This document shows, in pieces, positions 19,193 to 29,820 of a stretch of 64,000 bases of DNA. The stretch comes from Phenylobacterium sp. J426 (lineage in GTDB: Bacteria; Pseudomonadota; Alphaproteobacteria; Caulobacterales; Caulobacteraceae). Each line of letters begins with the position of its first letter. The stretch's first letter is position 1. The position numbers and the translations under genes were made by a program. The DNA lies in the NCBI RefSeq assembly GCF_024699945.1, contig NZ_JAJOMY010000001.1:2666001-2730000 (forward strand). Direction: 5' to 3'. Under the pieces are notes generated by a model that ran no database searches, had not been told where the DNA came from, and saw nothing but the letters and a program-made list of their open reading frames with translations.

Positions 19193-20221
19193 ATGCAGAA
19201 GGTTGGGTATGCTGCGGCGGTCGCCGCGCTCGGGCTCTGGGGTGCGCCGGCGCTCGCCAAGGACGTGGGCGGCGTCGCCTGCACGAATCCGCCGCCCGCA
19301 CGCTGCATCGGCGAGGCCTGCGTAACCGGCGGCGCGCTGGCGGAGCTGGGGAACGTCACCGACGCCAAGACCGGCCGCCAGTTCTGGCTGGACTATCCGT
19401 GCGACCTGAAGCCGGGTGAGAAGGTGGTGTTCGTGCTGAACCTCCACGGCGCGGGCTCGTTCGGGAACTGGCAGCGCCACTACTTCCCGGCGGCCGACTA
19501 CAAGGAGAAGTACCGACTGGTGGTGGCGACGCCGACCGCGGCGACGGCCACGCCGGTGCGGCGCTGGGACGGGGCGGCCGACGACGCTCACCTGCAGAAC
19601 ATCACGAACTGGGTGTTCGACACCTTCGGCCAGAAGAACATCAAGAGCTTCTGGCTCGCGGGCCACAGCCAGGGCGGCATGACCTCAAACCGCATCGTCT
19701 GCACCGACTTCTTCAAGGACAAGGTGGACGGCTGGCTCAGCCTCTCCGGCGGCCGGGTCGGCCAGGCGCCGTTCGTCACCCAGTTCGGGCCCCCGAAGGC
19801 CGACGGCTCGCCGCCGGACCCCCGGCCGCGCGGCTCGCTGCCGGCCCAGGCAGCGCCGGCCTGCGACTTCTCCCACATCTTCACCGTGGGTGAATACGAG
19901 ATCGAAAGCCTCCCCGAGACCTCCCCGCTGGCCGAGCGGTTCGGCTGCACGGCCCGCGTTCGCCGCAAGGACATCGTGGACGAGAAGGCCGGCTACGTCT
20001 GGGATTACCAGCGGGCCGGCTACAAGGTCTGGGGCATGAAGGCGCGGCCGGGCGTGGCTCATGAGTGGGTGTTCGACAAGTGCCGCGACGGGCGGGTCGT
20101 CGCCGACGTTGTCCGGATCGACAAGGGGCACACCGAGGGGCTCGAGCCCCGCGTGACCGAGGAACTGGTGAAGCTGATGGTGCAGGCGAAGGGCGGCAAG
20201 GCCCAGGCCTCGGCCGACTAG
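19193..20221 (+). CDS. Secreted alpha/beta hydrolase (PHB depolymerase/esterase-like)
   Basis: A 342-residue protein with a signal peptide (about 22 residues, ending PALA). It has a lipase-type nucleophile elbow GHSQGG, an oxyanion segment [12 protein letters not shown], and four or more Cys in the N-terminal part that suggest periplasmic disulphides. The late [10 protein letters not shown] could hold the catalytic His. The nearest families are LpqC/PHB depolymerase-like esterases, but the substrate is not clear. The ribosome binding site is GAGAGGAGA. Confidence 0.78.
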   Translation: MQKVGYAAAVAALGLWGAPALAKDVGGVACTNPPPARCIGEACVTGGALAELGNVTDAKTGRQFWLDYPCDLKPGEKVVFVLNLHGAGSFGNWQRHYFPAADYKEKYRLVVATPTAATATPVRRWDGAADDAHLQNITNWVFDTFGQKNIKSFWLAGHSQGGMTSNRIVCTDFFKDKVDGWLSLSGGRVGQAPFVTQFGPPKADGSPPDPRPRGSLPAQAAPACDFSHIFTVGEYEIESLPETSPLAERFGCTARVRRKDIVDEKAGYVWDYQRAGYKVWGMKARPGVAHEWVFDKCRDGRVVADVVRIDKGHTEGLEPRVTEELVKLMVQAKGGKAQASAD

Positions 20222-20937
20222 TTCAGATCGGCGAGCGCCAGGGGCAGGAGCCGGGCGAGGCGCTCGGCCACCGCCTCCTGGCCTTTCGCCTCGGCCAGAA
20301 GGTCCTGGCGCACCTCGAGCTCCACATAGTCGAGGCCGCGGCCGTGGGCGTGGTGCGGCACGGTGAAGTCCGTCCCGTCCATGCGGTAGGGTTCGTTGTC
20401 GCCGACCGGGTGGAGGTCGGGCTCCGCACGCAACCGCGCCAGCATTGCGACCGACAGTGGGGAGTCCTCCAGATGCAGGACGCCATACCGCCAGGGGCGC
20501 ACGAAGCCGTTCATCCGAGGGGTGAAGGAGTGAAGGGCGACGATCACCGGCCGGTCGGCCCGTTGGTCCAACTGGGCGGCGATCGCGTCGTGGTAGGGGC
20601 GGAACACCTCGTCGACACGAGCCTGCCGGTCCGCCGGGGCCAGGCCGATGTTGCCGGGGATCTCAGTGCCGTCACTGATCTCGGGGCAGGCGTCCGGCCG
20701 TGTGGGGTCGCGATTGCAGTCGATGACCAGCCGCGAGTAGCGCTGGGCGACGAACACGGCGTCCAGCCGCTCGGACAGCCGCGCGCCAAGGCCGGCGACG
20801 CCGATGTCCCAGGCGATGTGCCGATCCATCTCCGCCGCGGGAACGCCCAGTCCGTCCAGGGCGGGAGGTATTTCGCGGCCGGCGTGATCGCCCAGCAGCA
20901 CGAACGGGGCGCGGCCGCCCGGATTCGTGACGATCAC
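20218..20937 (-). CDS. N-formylglutamate amidohydrolase family
   Basis: A 239-residue protein with the family segments [11 protein letters not shown] (metal His), [34 protein letters not shown] and [11 protein letters not shown]. The family includes HutG-type N-formylglutamate deformylase of histidine degradation. No other hut genes are nearby, so the physiological substrate is unsure. Start: GTG 20937, the only reasonable start codon before the conserved N-terminus. It shares the CTAG stop overlap with the hydrolase at its 3' end. Confidence 0.82.
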   Translation of the reverse strand: MIVTNPGGRAPFVLLGDHAGREIPPALDGLGVPAAEMDRHIAWDIGVAGLGARLSERLDAVFVAQRYSRLVIDCNRDPTRPDACPEISDGTEIPGNIGLAPADRQARVDEVFRPYHDAIAAQLDQRADRPVIVALHSFTPRMNGFVRPWRYGVLHLEDSPLSVAMLARLRAEPDLHPVGDNEPYRMDGTDFTVPHHAHGRGLDYVELEVRQDLLAEAKGQEAVAERLARLLPLALADLN

Positions 20938-21005
20938 CGGCGAAGCGTCACCTGGGACGAGCCGTCGCGTCGACCGCGTCGTGGAATCGCGTCCACGCTT
21001 TTGCA

Positions 21006-21923
21006 ATGCCGGTCGTCTCCATCCGCCATCTGACCACCTACCGGTACCGCAACCCGGTCTCGTTCGGCGAGCATCGGATGATGTTCCGCCCCCTGGAGGC
21101 GTTCGACCAGAGGGTGTTGTCGGCCGAACTCGAGATCTCACCCGAGCCTGGCCTGTTCCGGCACGTGCACGACGCCGGCGGCGCGAGCGTCGGTGTCGTG
21201 CGCTTCGATCGCCGTTCGGACCGGCTGAGCTTCGAGAGCCGCATCCTGTTGGAGCACGCGCCGCACGGCGGCTTCGACCTAGAGGCCGAAGGCGCCGTCC
21301 TGCGCGATGGGACCCCGCTCTACGACGGTCACGAGATGGCGGAGCTGGCCCGCTCACTGACCCGCTGGCGGCCCGATCGCGGGGAGGTTGCGGCCTGGGC
21401 GCGCAGCTTCCTGCGGCCGGTCGGGCCGACCCGCGTCTCCGAGGCGCTGACCGAGATGACGCATGCGATCCGCGAGGGGTTCGCCTACCGCCTGCGCCTC
21501 AGCGGCGCACCTCAGACGCCCGTGGAGACCCTGGAGAGCCGGACCGGGAGCTGTCGCGATTTCGCCGTGCTGATGATGGAGGCCGCCCGCAGTCTGGGTG
21601 TCGCGGCGCGGTTCGTGTCCGGCTACGTCTACTCGACCTCGCCCAAGGGCCGGACAGGCGGCGGGCACACGCACGCCTGGATCCGCGCGTATGTGCCCGG
21701 CTGCGGCTGGATCGACTTCGATCCCACCAACGGCATCATCGGCGGCGCCGATCTGATCCGGGTCGCGGTCGCGGCCGATCCGCGGGAAGCCCTGCCTCTG
21801 CACGGCACCTGGACCGGTGAGGCCGGTGACTACCTCGGCATGGATGTGGAGGTGGCCATCTCGACCCCGCCGGCGGTCGCCGCGAAACTTCAGGCCGTTT
21901 CGGGGGTTGCGCTAGCTCGTTGA
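21006..21923 (+). CDS. Transglutaminase-like protein (complete catalytic triad)
   Basis: A 305-residue bacterial transglutaminase-like protein. An N-terminal beta domain (RHLTTYRYRNPVSFGEHRMMFRP) precedes a papain-like core with Cys in SRTGSCRDFAVLMMEAAR, His in GGHTHAWIRAYVP and Asp in WIDFDPTNG, so the Cys-His-Asp triad is complete. Members are thought to be proteases or amide-forming enzymes, often cytoplasmic. No signal peptide. It is followed 15 bases later by a second, divergent paralogue. Confidence 0.9.
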   Translation: MPVVSIRHLTTYRYRNPVSFGEHRMMFRPLEAFDQRVLSAELEISPEPGLFRHVHDAGGASVGVVRFDRRSDRLSFESRILLEHAPHGGFDLEAEGAVLRDGTPLYDGHEMAELARSLTRWRPDRGEVAAWARSFLRPVGPTRVSEALTEMTHAIREGFAYRLRLSGAPQTPVETLESRTGSCRDFAVLMMEAARSLGVAARFVSGYVYSTSPKGRTGGGHTHAWIRAYVPGCGWIDFDPTNGIIGGADLIRVAVAADPREALPLHGTWTGEAGDYLGMDVEVAISTPPAVAAKLQAVSGVALAR

Positions 21924-21938
21924 GGCAAGGGTTCGTCG

Positions 21939-22745
21939 ATGCGCATAAGGGCCGGCTACGAGATCAGCTACGACTGTCCGGCGCCGACGCCCATGCTGCT
22001 GATGCTGAACGTGCGGCCCGAGCGTGCGGCGGACCTGGAAACGCCCGACACGATCCAGACCGACCCGGTCGTGCCGGTGCGGCTGTACGTCGACACCTTC
22101 GGCAACGTTTGCGGCCGCCTCGTCGCGCCGGCCGGTCGGATCACCTTGCGGTCCGGTTTCGTGATCCGCGACGACGGGCAGCCGGACCCGCAATGTCCCG
22201 AGGCCATCCAGCACGCGGTCGAGGACCTACCCGACCAGCTCGTCGAATACCTGCTGCCCTCCCGCTACTGCGACACTGAGCTTCTGAGCGACCTGGCGTG
22301 GCGGACCTTCGGCGATACGCCGCCGGGGTGGGAGCGCGTGCAGGCGGTGGTCGACTACACCCATGCCCGGATCGCATTCGGCTATCACCATGCCCGGGCG
22401 ACGCGGACCGCGCACGAGGCTCACGAGGAAGGCTGCGGCGTCTGTCGCGACTACGCACACCTGGCGATCACGCTCTGCCGCTGCCTCAATATCCCCGCGC
22501 GCTACTGCACCGGCTACCTCGGCGACATCGGGGTGCCCCCGGCCGACGCACCCATGGATTTCAGCGCCTGGTTCCAGGTGTGGCTCGGCGGGGAGTGGCG
22601 CACCTTCGACGCGCGTCACAACCGGCCGCGGATCGGGCGAATCCTGATGGCCGTCGGCCGGGACGCCACGGACGTGGCGATCACCACCCATTTCGGCCGG
22701 GCCGGGCTGGCCGGGTTCAAGGTGGTCACCGAGGAGGCGCCCTAG
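21939..22745 (+). CDS. Transglutaminase-like protein (Ser at the catalytic-His position)
   Basis: A 268-residue protein of the transglutaminase-like superfamily. It keeps the nucleophile Cys (EGCGVCRDYAHLAITLCR) and the Asp in WRTFDARHNRP. At the position of the His in the paralogue's HTHAW it has Ser (PMDFSAWFQVWL). Relatives with this same DFSAWF form exist as I recall them, so it may be a genuine subfamily with altered chemistry rather than a lost function. It is probably in one operon with the preceding gene. It ends convergent to a TonB receptor, sharing CTAG. Confidence 0.85.
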   Translation: MRIRAGYEISYDCPAPTPMLLMLNVRPERAADLETPDTIQTDPVVPVRLYVDTFGNVCGRLVAPAGRITLRSGFVIRDDGQPDPQCPEAIQHAVEDLPDQLVEYLLPSRYCDTELLSDLAWRTFGDTPPGWERVQAVVDYTHARIAFGYHHARATRTAHEAHEEGCGVCRDYAHLAITLCRCLNIPARYCTGYLGDIGVPPADAPMDFSAWFQVWLGGEWRTFDARHNRPRIGRILMAVGRDATDVAITTHFGRAGLAGFKVVTEEAP

Positions 22746-24645
22746 CCGCCGAAGTTGAGGCTCAGCATCGCCCGGACGGTGGGCGCGGTGACGGGCCAGA
22801 TGAGACCGGACGGCGAGGCCCACCAGCCCTCTGCGCCGGTGACGTTGGACGCCAGCACCCGGAGCTGCGCGGGGCGGCCGCCAAGATCGAAGCGGCGGCG
22901 TGCGCCGATGTTGAGCTGCACCTGGGACGGAGTCTTGAAGGTGTTGCGGGTATCCGCCCACCGATCCGACCAGTAGCTGAGCTGCGCGTCGACCGACCAG
23001 CCCGCGCCGAGCTGCCGCTCGACGCTCGCATTGGCGACGAGGTCGGATATGCCGGCGGCGCGGTCGCCGACGACGCCGGCGTCCACCAGCGGGCCCGAAA
23101 CCCGGGGCCGGAAGGCGACCGCGCCGAGCACGATGCTGGTCTTCTCGTCCAGCTGTCCGGCCAGCGACCCCTCTACGCCGCGATGCGAGACCTCGCCGAC
23201 GAAGCCGAAGGAGCCATCAGCCCGCGAGCCGGTGGTGGGTTTCGAGACCTCGAACAGCGCGCCGATGAAGGTCAGGTCATCGGTCAGGGCGTGACGGACG
23301 CCCAACTCGTGCTGTTCGGCCTCGACGGGGGCGAGAACCTCGTTCGCATTGGTCGCGCTCTGCGGCGCGACGCCGGACTCCTCCAGGCCGGTGACCCAGC
23401 TGGCGAAGACCGAGGTGCGTGGGCCGAGGCTCCAGACCGCGGATGCGTTGTACAGCGTGGTCTCGTCCACGCCGCGCGTGCGCAAGCCCGAGAAGGTGCG
23501 GACGTCCTTCTCATAGCGGGTGCGGTGGGCGCCCAGGCGAACCTGCAGCCGATCGGCCCACACGAGGCCATAGCCGATGGAGGCGGTGACCTGATCGACG
23601 GTGTCGCGGCCGCGCTTGCCGCGCCAGACGGGCTCCACGGATGGCGCCACGTCGGTGGCGAGCGTCAGCGGGCCGAGGGGCACGGCGAGCGGGCTGGCGA
23701 GATCCACCTCGCTGTGGCGCCCCCCTGACCGAGGCGCTGACCAGGTGGCTCACCGCGCCAGCCCCGAACACCCGGCTGACACGCGCCTCCGCTGAATCGG
23801 CCGTGTTGGTCTTGCCCGGGCTCAGCATCAGCGTGCCGACGGCGGGCGCCGTCGGCGCGGGTCTCGATCAGCGTGAAGTCGGTTCGGTCGGCGTCGAACA
23901 CCGAGTGGAACGCCGAGAGGTCCACCGACCAGGCTCCGAAGGCGCCCGCGTAGAGCACGCCCATGTTGGCGTTCAGCGCCTCGACCCGCGCCCAGTCGGG
24001 GGAATAGGCGTGCTGCGCGCGGGCGGGCGGCGGCGTCGCGCCATCCAGCGGCTTCATGGCGTAGTCGCCGTCATAGTGGCGCTTGTAGGCTGTGGCGAAG
24101 GCGCGGACGGTCTGGCTCCCGGTGACCCGCCAGCGACCCACGAGCCCTATGTCGACCGCTTCGCCCTCCGTGCCCGCGCCCCACCGCGCCACGGGCCGCC
24201 AGACGAGCCCGCCTGTCAGACCAAAACGATCCGCGCCGTCCTGCCACGAACCGTTGAACTCGACCGCCTGGGTCCCGTAGTCCCGAAAGCCTGCGCCGAC
24301 GGAGAACGTGTTCGAAGCGCCGGGCTCCCTCAGGCGATAATTCACGACGCCCGACGGTGCGGGGTAGGCGAGGCGGGCGGCGTTCACGCCGACGCGGACG
24401 CTGACGCCCGCGAGCACAGGATCGTTCAGCCCGACGGCGCGGCTGAAGTAGGCGTCGTTGATCCGGTAGGCTCCCGAGTTGTTGAGGTCGAAGCCGCGGA
24501 CCTGCCCCTCGTTGTAGAGGCCGATCTGCTCGATGCCCACGCGTTCGCCGAAGGCGTCGGCCGCCGAACGGAGGGCGTTGTCCTGGGCCGCCGCGGGACC
24601 CGCGACAGCGGCGCACGAAAGAAAGAGAACGCTGATACGTGACAT
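22742..24645 (-). CDS. TonB-dependent receptor (two frame breaks)
   Basis: Reads as ~633 residues with a signal peptide (VLFLSCAAVAGPAAAQ). The plug begins DAFGERVGIEQIGLYNEGQV and has FDLNNSGAYRINDAYFSRA and a PSGVVNYRLREPG segment. A 22-strand barrel follows, ending in LSLNFGG with the C-terminal aromatic pattern of outer-membrane proteins. Frame breaks lie at 23844-23850 (GGGCGCC) and 23720-23725 (C6). Removing a base at each joins it. It is compact for a receptor and has no obvious TonB box. It is divergent from the transmembrane regulator at 24750, a plausible controller. The ligand is unknown. Confidence 0.85.
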
Positions 24646-24749
24646 CCGTGTAATTCCGGCGAACGGGGGTGTTCAGACCGGACGGTTTGTCGGATGTTGC
24701 CGCGGGGACGGCGTGGCTGCGGGCGTGATTTATTCGTGATGGTTTGGCG

Positions 24750-26844
24750 ATGAACGAGCACGTCGCGGTATGGCCGAAGCTGACGCTGGCCCGCGAACTG
24801 CCCTTCAGTCTGGCCGGCACCCTGGTCCGCCCCGCGGCGCTCGAGGTCGAGACCGAGGGGCGAGTCGCCGCGCTGGAACCGCGGGTGATGAAGGTGCTCG
24901 TGGCGCTTCATCGTGCGCGCGGGCAGCCCGTCAGCCGCGATGAGCTGATCGACCTCTGCTGGCAAGGCCGCATCGTCACCGAGGGTGCGCTGAACCGCTG
25001 CGTCGCCCAACTTCGCAAGGCGCTGTCGGACAATCCGCGGATCAAGCTCGATACCATCCCGACGGTCGGCTACCGGCTGCAGGCCAGCGGCGAGGTGCGG
25101 CGGCTGGGAAGAGCGGAGGCGGCGTCGAGCCCGCCGGCCGAGCCGCCAGCAGCGGGCGCCGTTCCGTCGCGTCGCCGCTGGATGGTCGGCGGCGTCGTCG
25201 CGGCGGCCCTGGCTGCAATCCTTGGCGGGCTGGTGCTCTTACCGCGGCCGGTGGCCTGGGCGACCCAGGCCTATCATCCTCTCACCGCCGAACTGGGCAT
25301 GGAGACGCACCCCGCGATCTCGCCCAACGGCCAGCAGCTGGTCTACGCCCAGCGGCCCGACTCCACGGTCGGCCGCGACCTCTACATCCGCGGCGTCGAG
25401 CAGGGCACGCCGGTGCGGATCACGACCGACCCTGCGGACGACCACAGCGCCTCGTGGTCGCCCGGCGGCGATCGGGTGGTGTTCGTGCGGAGCTATCCTG
25501 ACGGCGCCTGCGCCCTGGTCGTCGTCCCCGTGCCGATCGGGCCGGAGCGCATCGCCGCGCGGTGCGAGTCCTCCACCTACACCCGGGTTGGCTGGCTCGA
25601 CGCCAACACGCTGGCGATCGGCGACAAGCCCAAGCCTAGCCTGCTGTACCGCATCCGCTCGGTCGACCTCACCAGCGGCGCCGTGCGGGATCTGACAAGC
25701 CCGCCGGTGGAAACGCTGGGGGACTCCGATCCCAGCGTGTCGCCGAATGGCCGTTACATCGCCTTCCGCCGCAGCCGGCTTCATGGGCGCCGACGACCTC
25801 TACCTCAAGGATCTCAAGACCGGGCGCGAGCGGGCGCTGACGACCGATGGTTGGAAGGCGGCGGGCTATGTGTGGTCCGCCGACAGCCGCCACATCTTCT
25901 ATTCCTCGAACCGCGGGGGCGAGTTCGGGCTCTGGACCATCGACACCGCGCGGCGGGAGCCGCCGAGGCGGATCGGCCTGGGCGTGGGCCAGCTCACCTT
26001 CAGCCGCATGTCGATCGACCGCCGCAACCGTCTGGCCGTCGAGGCGCCGCGGACGCGCACCAATCTCGCCGCGATCTCCGCCGACGGCTCGGTCCGGCCC
26101 ATCACCGACGCCATGGGCGGCGACTGGGATCCGGAAGGGGCGACCGATGGAACCGTCGCCTATGCCTCGATGCGGAGCGGCGGCTCGGAGCTGTGGGTGA
26201 CCCGGCCCGACGGGCAGTCGGTGCGCCTGACGAGCCTAGGCGGCTCCTATGTCCATTCGCCACACTGGTCGCCCGACGAGCAGAGCCTGGTGTTCGTCGG
26301 CGTGAAGGGCCGGCGGGCGGAGCTCTACACCATCGGCCGCGACGGCTCGCGACTGCGGGCGATCACGCAGGATGGTCAGGACAAGCTGGATCCCGTTTGG
26401 GGGCCGGACGGTCAGATCCGCTATCTCGAGCGCGTCGGGCCGCGCTACCGGGTGATGCAGCTCGATCCGAACGGCGCAAGCGGTCCCACGTTCACCGGCC
26501 GCGAGGGCTTCTGGGCGCTTCGGATGGCGCCCGACGGCCGGCTGTTCGGACAGCCTGTGAACATGGACGCGGCGGCGCCGCTGGACGGCCGCGGCCCCTC
26601 GGCGCCGGTAGGCCCCAACGACACGTGGACGGTCGGCCGCGACGGCGTCCTGGTGAAGCGCGCGCGGGGGGCGTCGCCGGCGGCCGTCTGGCTGCATCCG
26701 TGGAGCGGTCCGGCCCGTCGGCTGGCCGAGGTCCCGACGATCACCGGCGAGATCGGCGCCGGACCCGGGGGCCAGGTGCTGATCTCGCGCAGTCTCGACG
26801 AGCAGGTGGACCTGGGGCTCTTCGACCTCAGCGCGGGGCGCTAG
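24750..26844 (+). CDS. Transmembrane winged-helix regulator with PD40 propeller (frame break at 25785)
   Basis: Reads as ~697 residues in three parts: an N-terminal OmpR/CadC-type winged helix (EPRVMKVLVALHRARGQPVSR... NPRIKLDTIPTVGYRL, about residues 25-110), one TM segment (WMVGGVVAAALAAILGGLVLL), and a periplasmic TolB/PD40 beta-propeller. Like CadC/ToxR it could sense an envelope signal and bind DNA from the membrane. The frame breaks at GGGCGCC (25785-25791). Removing one G gives RRSRLHGADDLYLKDL. ATG 24750 was chosen over TTG 24744. It is divergent from a TonB receptor and ends convergent to sodB (CTAG). Confidence 0.88.
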
Positions 26845-27517
26845 GCGAGTCCCCCGAGGTCGGCGGCGCCGCCGGCCGTGTCTTGTTCGGGCGCCGGATA
26901 GCGGAACCCCTGGCCCTGGCCATTTGCGGCGGCGAACTGCTGCTCGACGAAGGCCCAGTTGATCGCCTGGTCGAACCAGCGCTCGAGGAAGCCCTTCCGG
27001 TCGTTCTTGTAGTCCAGGTAATAGGCGTGTTCCCACACGTCGCAGACCAGCAGCGGCGTGCCGTCCTCGTGCACGATGGGCGTGTCGCCGTCGTGGTACG
27101 AGGTGACCTTCAGCCCGTCGGCGCCGGCCACCAGCCAGGCCCAGCCCGAAGCGAAGTGGTTCACGCCCTCGTTGACGAAGGCGTCCTTCAGCTGCGCCAG
27201 ACCGCCGAACGCCTGCTCGATGGCCGCCGCCAGCTCGCCGGACGGCGGCTGATAGTCGGGCGTCATGCACGCCCAGAAGAAGGCATGGTTCCAGGCCTGG
27301 CCCGCATTGTTGAAGAGCTTCTGGTCGCCCGTGCGCCGCGCCTCCCGCACCACCTCTTCCAGCGGACGGCCGGCGAGACCTGCCTTGGGGGGCGAGCTCG
27401 TTCGTCTTCTCCACATAGGCCTTGTGATGCTTGCCGTGGTGGGTGTGCAGGGTTTCGGCCGATACGACGGGTTCGAGCGCGTCGTGGGCGTACGGAAGCG
27501 GGGGGCAGGACGTACAT
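26841..27517 (-). CDS. sodB: Fe/Mn superoxide dismutase (two frame breaks)
   Basis: Reads as a 224-residue Fe/Mn SOD: MYVLPPLPYAHDALEPVVS, TLHTHHGKHHKAYV (first metal His), WNHAFFWACM (second His), and DVWEHAYYLDY (Asp and His ligands). This is the complete ligand set, converting superoxide to peroxide and oxygen in the cytoplasm. Frame breaks at G6 runs on the plus strand (27500-27505 and 27387-27392) are repaired by one base removed at each. Sequence type suggests iron, but metal choice cannot be settled here. It is divergent from a TonB receptor; a Fur-like site lies between. Confidence 0.92.
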
Positions 27518-27623
27518 GGCGGTTTTCCCTGGATCTGCTGAGGCGAAGATGCAGCCACGAGGCGCGGGGCGCCTGTCGACTGTCCAACACAGCTGGGGTG
27601 CAACCGTTCCGGCCTCAAGGTTT

Positions 27624-27638
27624 TGCAATTGACTTGCA
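27624..27638. promoter_or_regulatory. Fur-like inverted repeat between sodB and TonB receptor
   Basis: TGCAA (27624-27628) and TTGCA (27634-27638) form a perfect inverted repeat around TTGAC, and the surroundings are T/A-rich for this genome. It sits 106 bases before sodB and 58 bases before the receptor start. Alphaproteobacterial Fur/Mur sites often contain TGCAA-TTGCA arms, and both flanking genes are iron-linked. It could control either side. Confidence 0.4.
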
Positions 27639-27696
27639 ACTGCGCAGGCTTATGAGGCTGCGAACCATTTGCAGGTTGGAGTAGGTCGGGGTGCGG

Positions 27697-29820
27697 ATGA
27701 AGTCTCGGGTGTGGTTGGCCGGTGCGGCCCTGTCGGCTCTCGTCGCGGGCGCGGCGCGCGCGGACGATGCGGCCCCCACCGATATCTCCGAGGTGGTGAT
27801 CACCGCCCTGCGCGTCGAGCAACCCCGCGCCGCCACGCCGGCCACCGTCCAGGTGATCGGCGAGCAGGAGCTGACCACCCAGCAGACCCTCTCCCATAGC
27901 GCCGTCGAGGCCGTGGCGGCGCTGGTGCCGTCGTTCTCGCCCACGCGCCAGAAACTGTCGGGGGCGGGCGAGACCCTGCGCGGGCGCTCGCCGCTCTATC
28001 TGGTCGACGGGATTCCGCAGTCGACGCCGCTGCGCGACGACAGCCGGGACGGCTTCACCATCGATCCGTTCTTCATCGACCGCGTGGAGGTGGTCTTCGG
28101 CTCGAACGCCATCCAGGGCATCGGCGCGACCGGAGGCGTCATCAACTACGTCACCGTGCCGACGCCCCAGGAGTCCGACGGCTGGGCCGGCAAGGTGATG
28201 GGCCAGACCACCTTCGACGACGAGGGGGAGGGCGACAGCTTTGGCTACAAGGTCGCCGGCTTGGTGGGCCGTGACTTTGGCCGGTGGGACTTCACCGCTG
28301 GGGCGGCCTACGAGACCCGCGGGGCGTTCTACGACGCCGACGGCCTGCGGATCGGGCCGGACAGCACCCAGGGCGACATCCAGGATTCCGACAGCTGGTC
28401 GCTGTTCGGCAAGGCCGGCGTCGATCTCACCGACAGCCGCCGCATCGAGGTGATGGCCAACCACTTCGAACTGCAGGGCGATGGCGACTACATCGTCGTC
28501 AACGGCAGCCGCGCGACCGGGCGGCCGACCAGCGGCTGGCGCGGCAAGCAGCTGGGCGAGGCGCCGCGCAACAAGGTGAGTTCGATCGCGATCGCCTACC
28601 GCGACGGCGAGTTGCTCGGCGGCGCGTTCTCGGCGCAGGCTTTCGCCCACGACTACAAGGGCACGTTCGGCGGCGGTCGCGAGGGCACCTTCCAGGATCC
28701 CCGCATCGCGCCGGTCGGGACGCTGTTCGACCAGTCGGAGAACAACTCCGAGAAGCTCGGCTTCAAGCTTGACTACGAACGCGGCATCGACGCCGTGCCG
28801 GGCTTCAGGTTCCTGATCGGCCTCGACGGTCTCAAGGACAAGACCTACCAGGCGCTGATCCTCACCGGCCGGAAATGGGTGCCGGAAACCACCTACGAGA
28901 GCCTCTCGCCGTTCGTGCAACTGCGCCAGGCGCTGTTCGACGATCGGGTGCACCTGTCGGCGGGCGTGCGCCAGGAGAACGCCACGCTGAAGGTCGACGA
29001 CTACACCACCATCTTCGCCGCAGGCGGCGGCGTGGCGGTGGCCGGCGGCTCGCCGAGCTTCGAGGAGACCCTGTACAACGTCGGCGGGACGGTGACGCTG
29101 ATCGACGGCGTCACGGCCTATGCGTCCTACGCCCAGGGCTTCACCATGCCCGACGTCGGGCGTGTGCTGCGTGCGATCAACACGCCGGGCCGGAACATCG
29201 ACAGCTATCTCGATGTCGAGCCGGTGGTCTCGGACAACCTCGAACTGGGTGTCGAGGTGAATCGCGAACGGTGGCGGGCCTCGCTGGCCTATTTCGAGTC
29301 CAAGTCCGACCGCGGCGCCCTGCTGGTGTTGAACTCGGGCGGCACATTCGACGTGCAGCGCCAGAAGACCAAGATCGACGGCTTCGAAGCCACCCTGCGG
29401 GTCCGCGTCGCGGATTGGCTGACCCTGGGCGGCGCCTATTCGAAGCTGAACGGCCGCACCGACGGCAACGGCGACGGCGTGCTGGACCGTGACCTCAACG
29501 GCGCGAATATCTCGCCCGACCGTTTCACCGCGTTTGCGGAAGCTGCCTGGGGACCGGCCTCGCTGCGCCTCCAGGCGCAGACGTATGAGAGCCGCAGCTT
29601 CGAGGGCGAGCCTGCCGCCAACAGCTTCGAGGGCTACACCCTCGTCGACGCCGTCGGCACGTGGCGTTTCGCGGCGGCCGACGTGAGCCTGGGCGTCCAG
29701 AACCTGCTGGATGAGCAGTACATCACCTACTTCAGCGACACCCAGAACCCCACCGACAATGCGCGCTACTGGGCCGGCCGGGGCCGCACCGTGACGCTCA
29801 CCGTGGCGAAGCGCTTCTGA
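27697..29820 (+). CDS. TonB-dependent receptor, siderophore type
   Basis: A ~707-residue outer-membrane receptor with signal peptide (AGAALSALVAGAARA) and a TonB box-like ISEVVITALRV. A plug with RGRSPLYLVDGIPQSTPLRD and VEVVFGSNAIQGIGATGGVINYVT precedes a barrel with the usual final LLDEQYITYFSD... VTLTVAKRF. It imports a ligand across the outer membrane using TonB energy. The next gene, a PepSY protein, starts within its stop codon. This arrangement is typical of siderophore uptake with ferric-siderophore reduction. ATG 27697 was chosen over GTG 27691. The frame is intact. Confidence 0.93.
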   Translation: MKSRVWLAGAALSALVAGAARADDAAPTDISEVVITALRVEQPRAATPATVQVIGEQELTTQQTLSHSAVEAVAALVPSFSPTRQKLSGAGETLRGRSPLYLVDGIPQSTPLRDDSRDGFTIDPFFIDRVEVVFGSNAIQGIGATGGVINYVTVPTPQESDGWAGKVMGQTTFDDEGEGDSFGYKVAGLVGRDFGRWDFTAGAAYETRGAFYDADGLRIGPDSTQGDIQDSDSWSLFGKAGVDLTDSRRIEVMANHFELQGDGDYIVVNGSRATGRPTSGWRGKQLGEAPRNKVSSIAIAYRDGELLGGAFSAQAFAHDYKGTFGGGREGTFQDPRIAPVGTLFDQSENNSEKLGFKLDYERGIDAVPGFRFLIGLDGLKDKTYQALILTGRKWVPETTYESLSPFVQLRQALFDDRVHLSAGVRQENATLKVDDYTTIFAAGGGVAVAGGSPSFEETLYNVGGTVTLIDGVTAYASYAQGFTMPDVGRVLRAINTPGRNIDSYLDVEPVVSDNLELGVEVNRERWRASLAYFESKSDRGALLVLNSGGTFDVQRQKTKIDGFEATLRVRVADWLTLGGAYSKLNGRTDGNGDGVLDRDLNGANISPDRFTAFAEAAWGPASLRLQAQTYESRSFEGEPAANSFEGYTLVDAVGTWRFAAADVSLGVQNLLDEQYITYFSDTQNPTDNARYWAGRGRTVTLTVAKRF

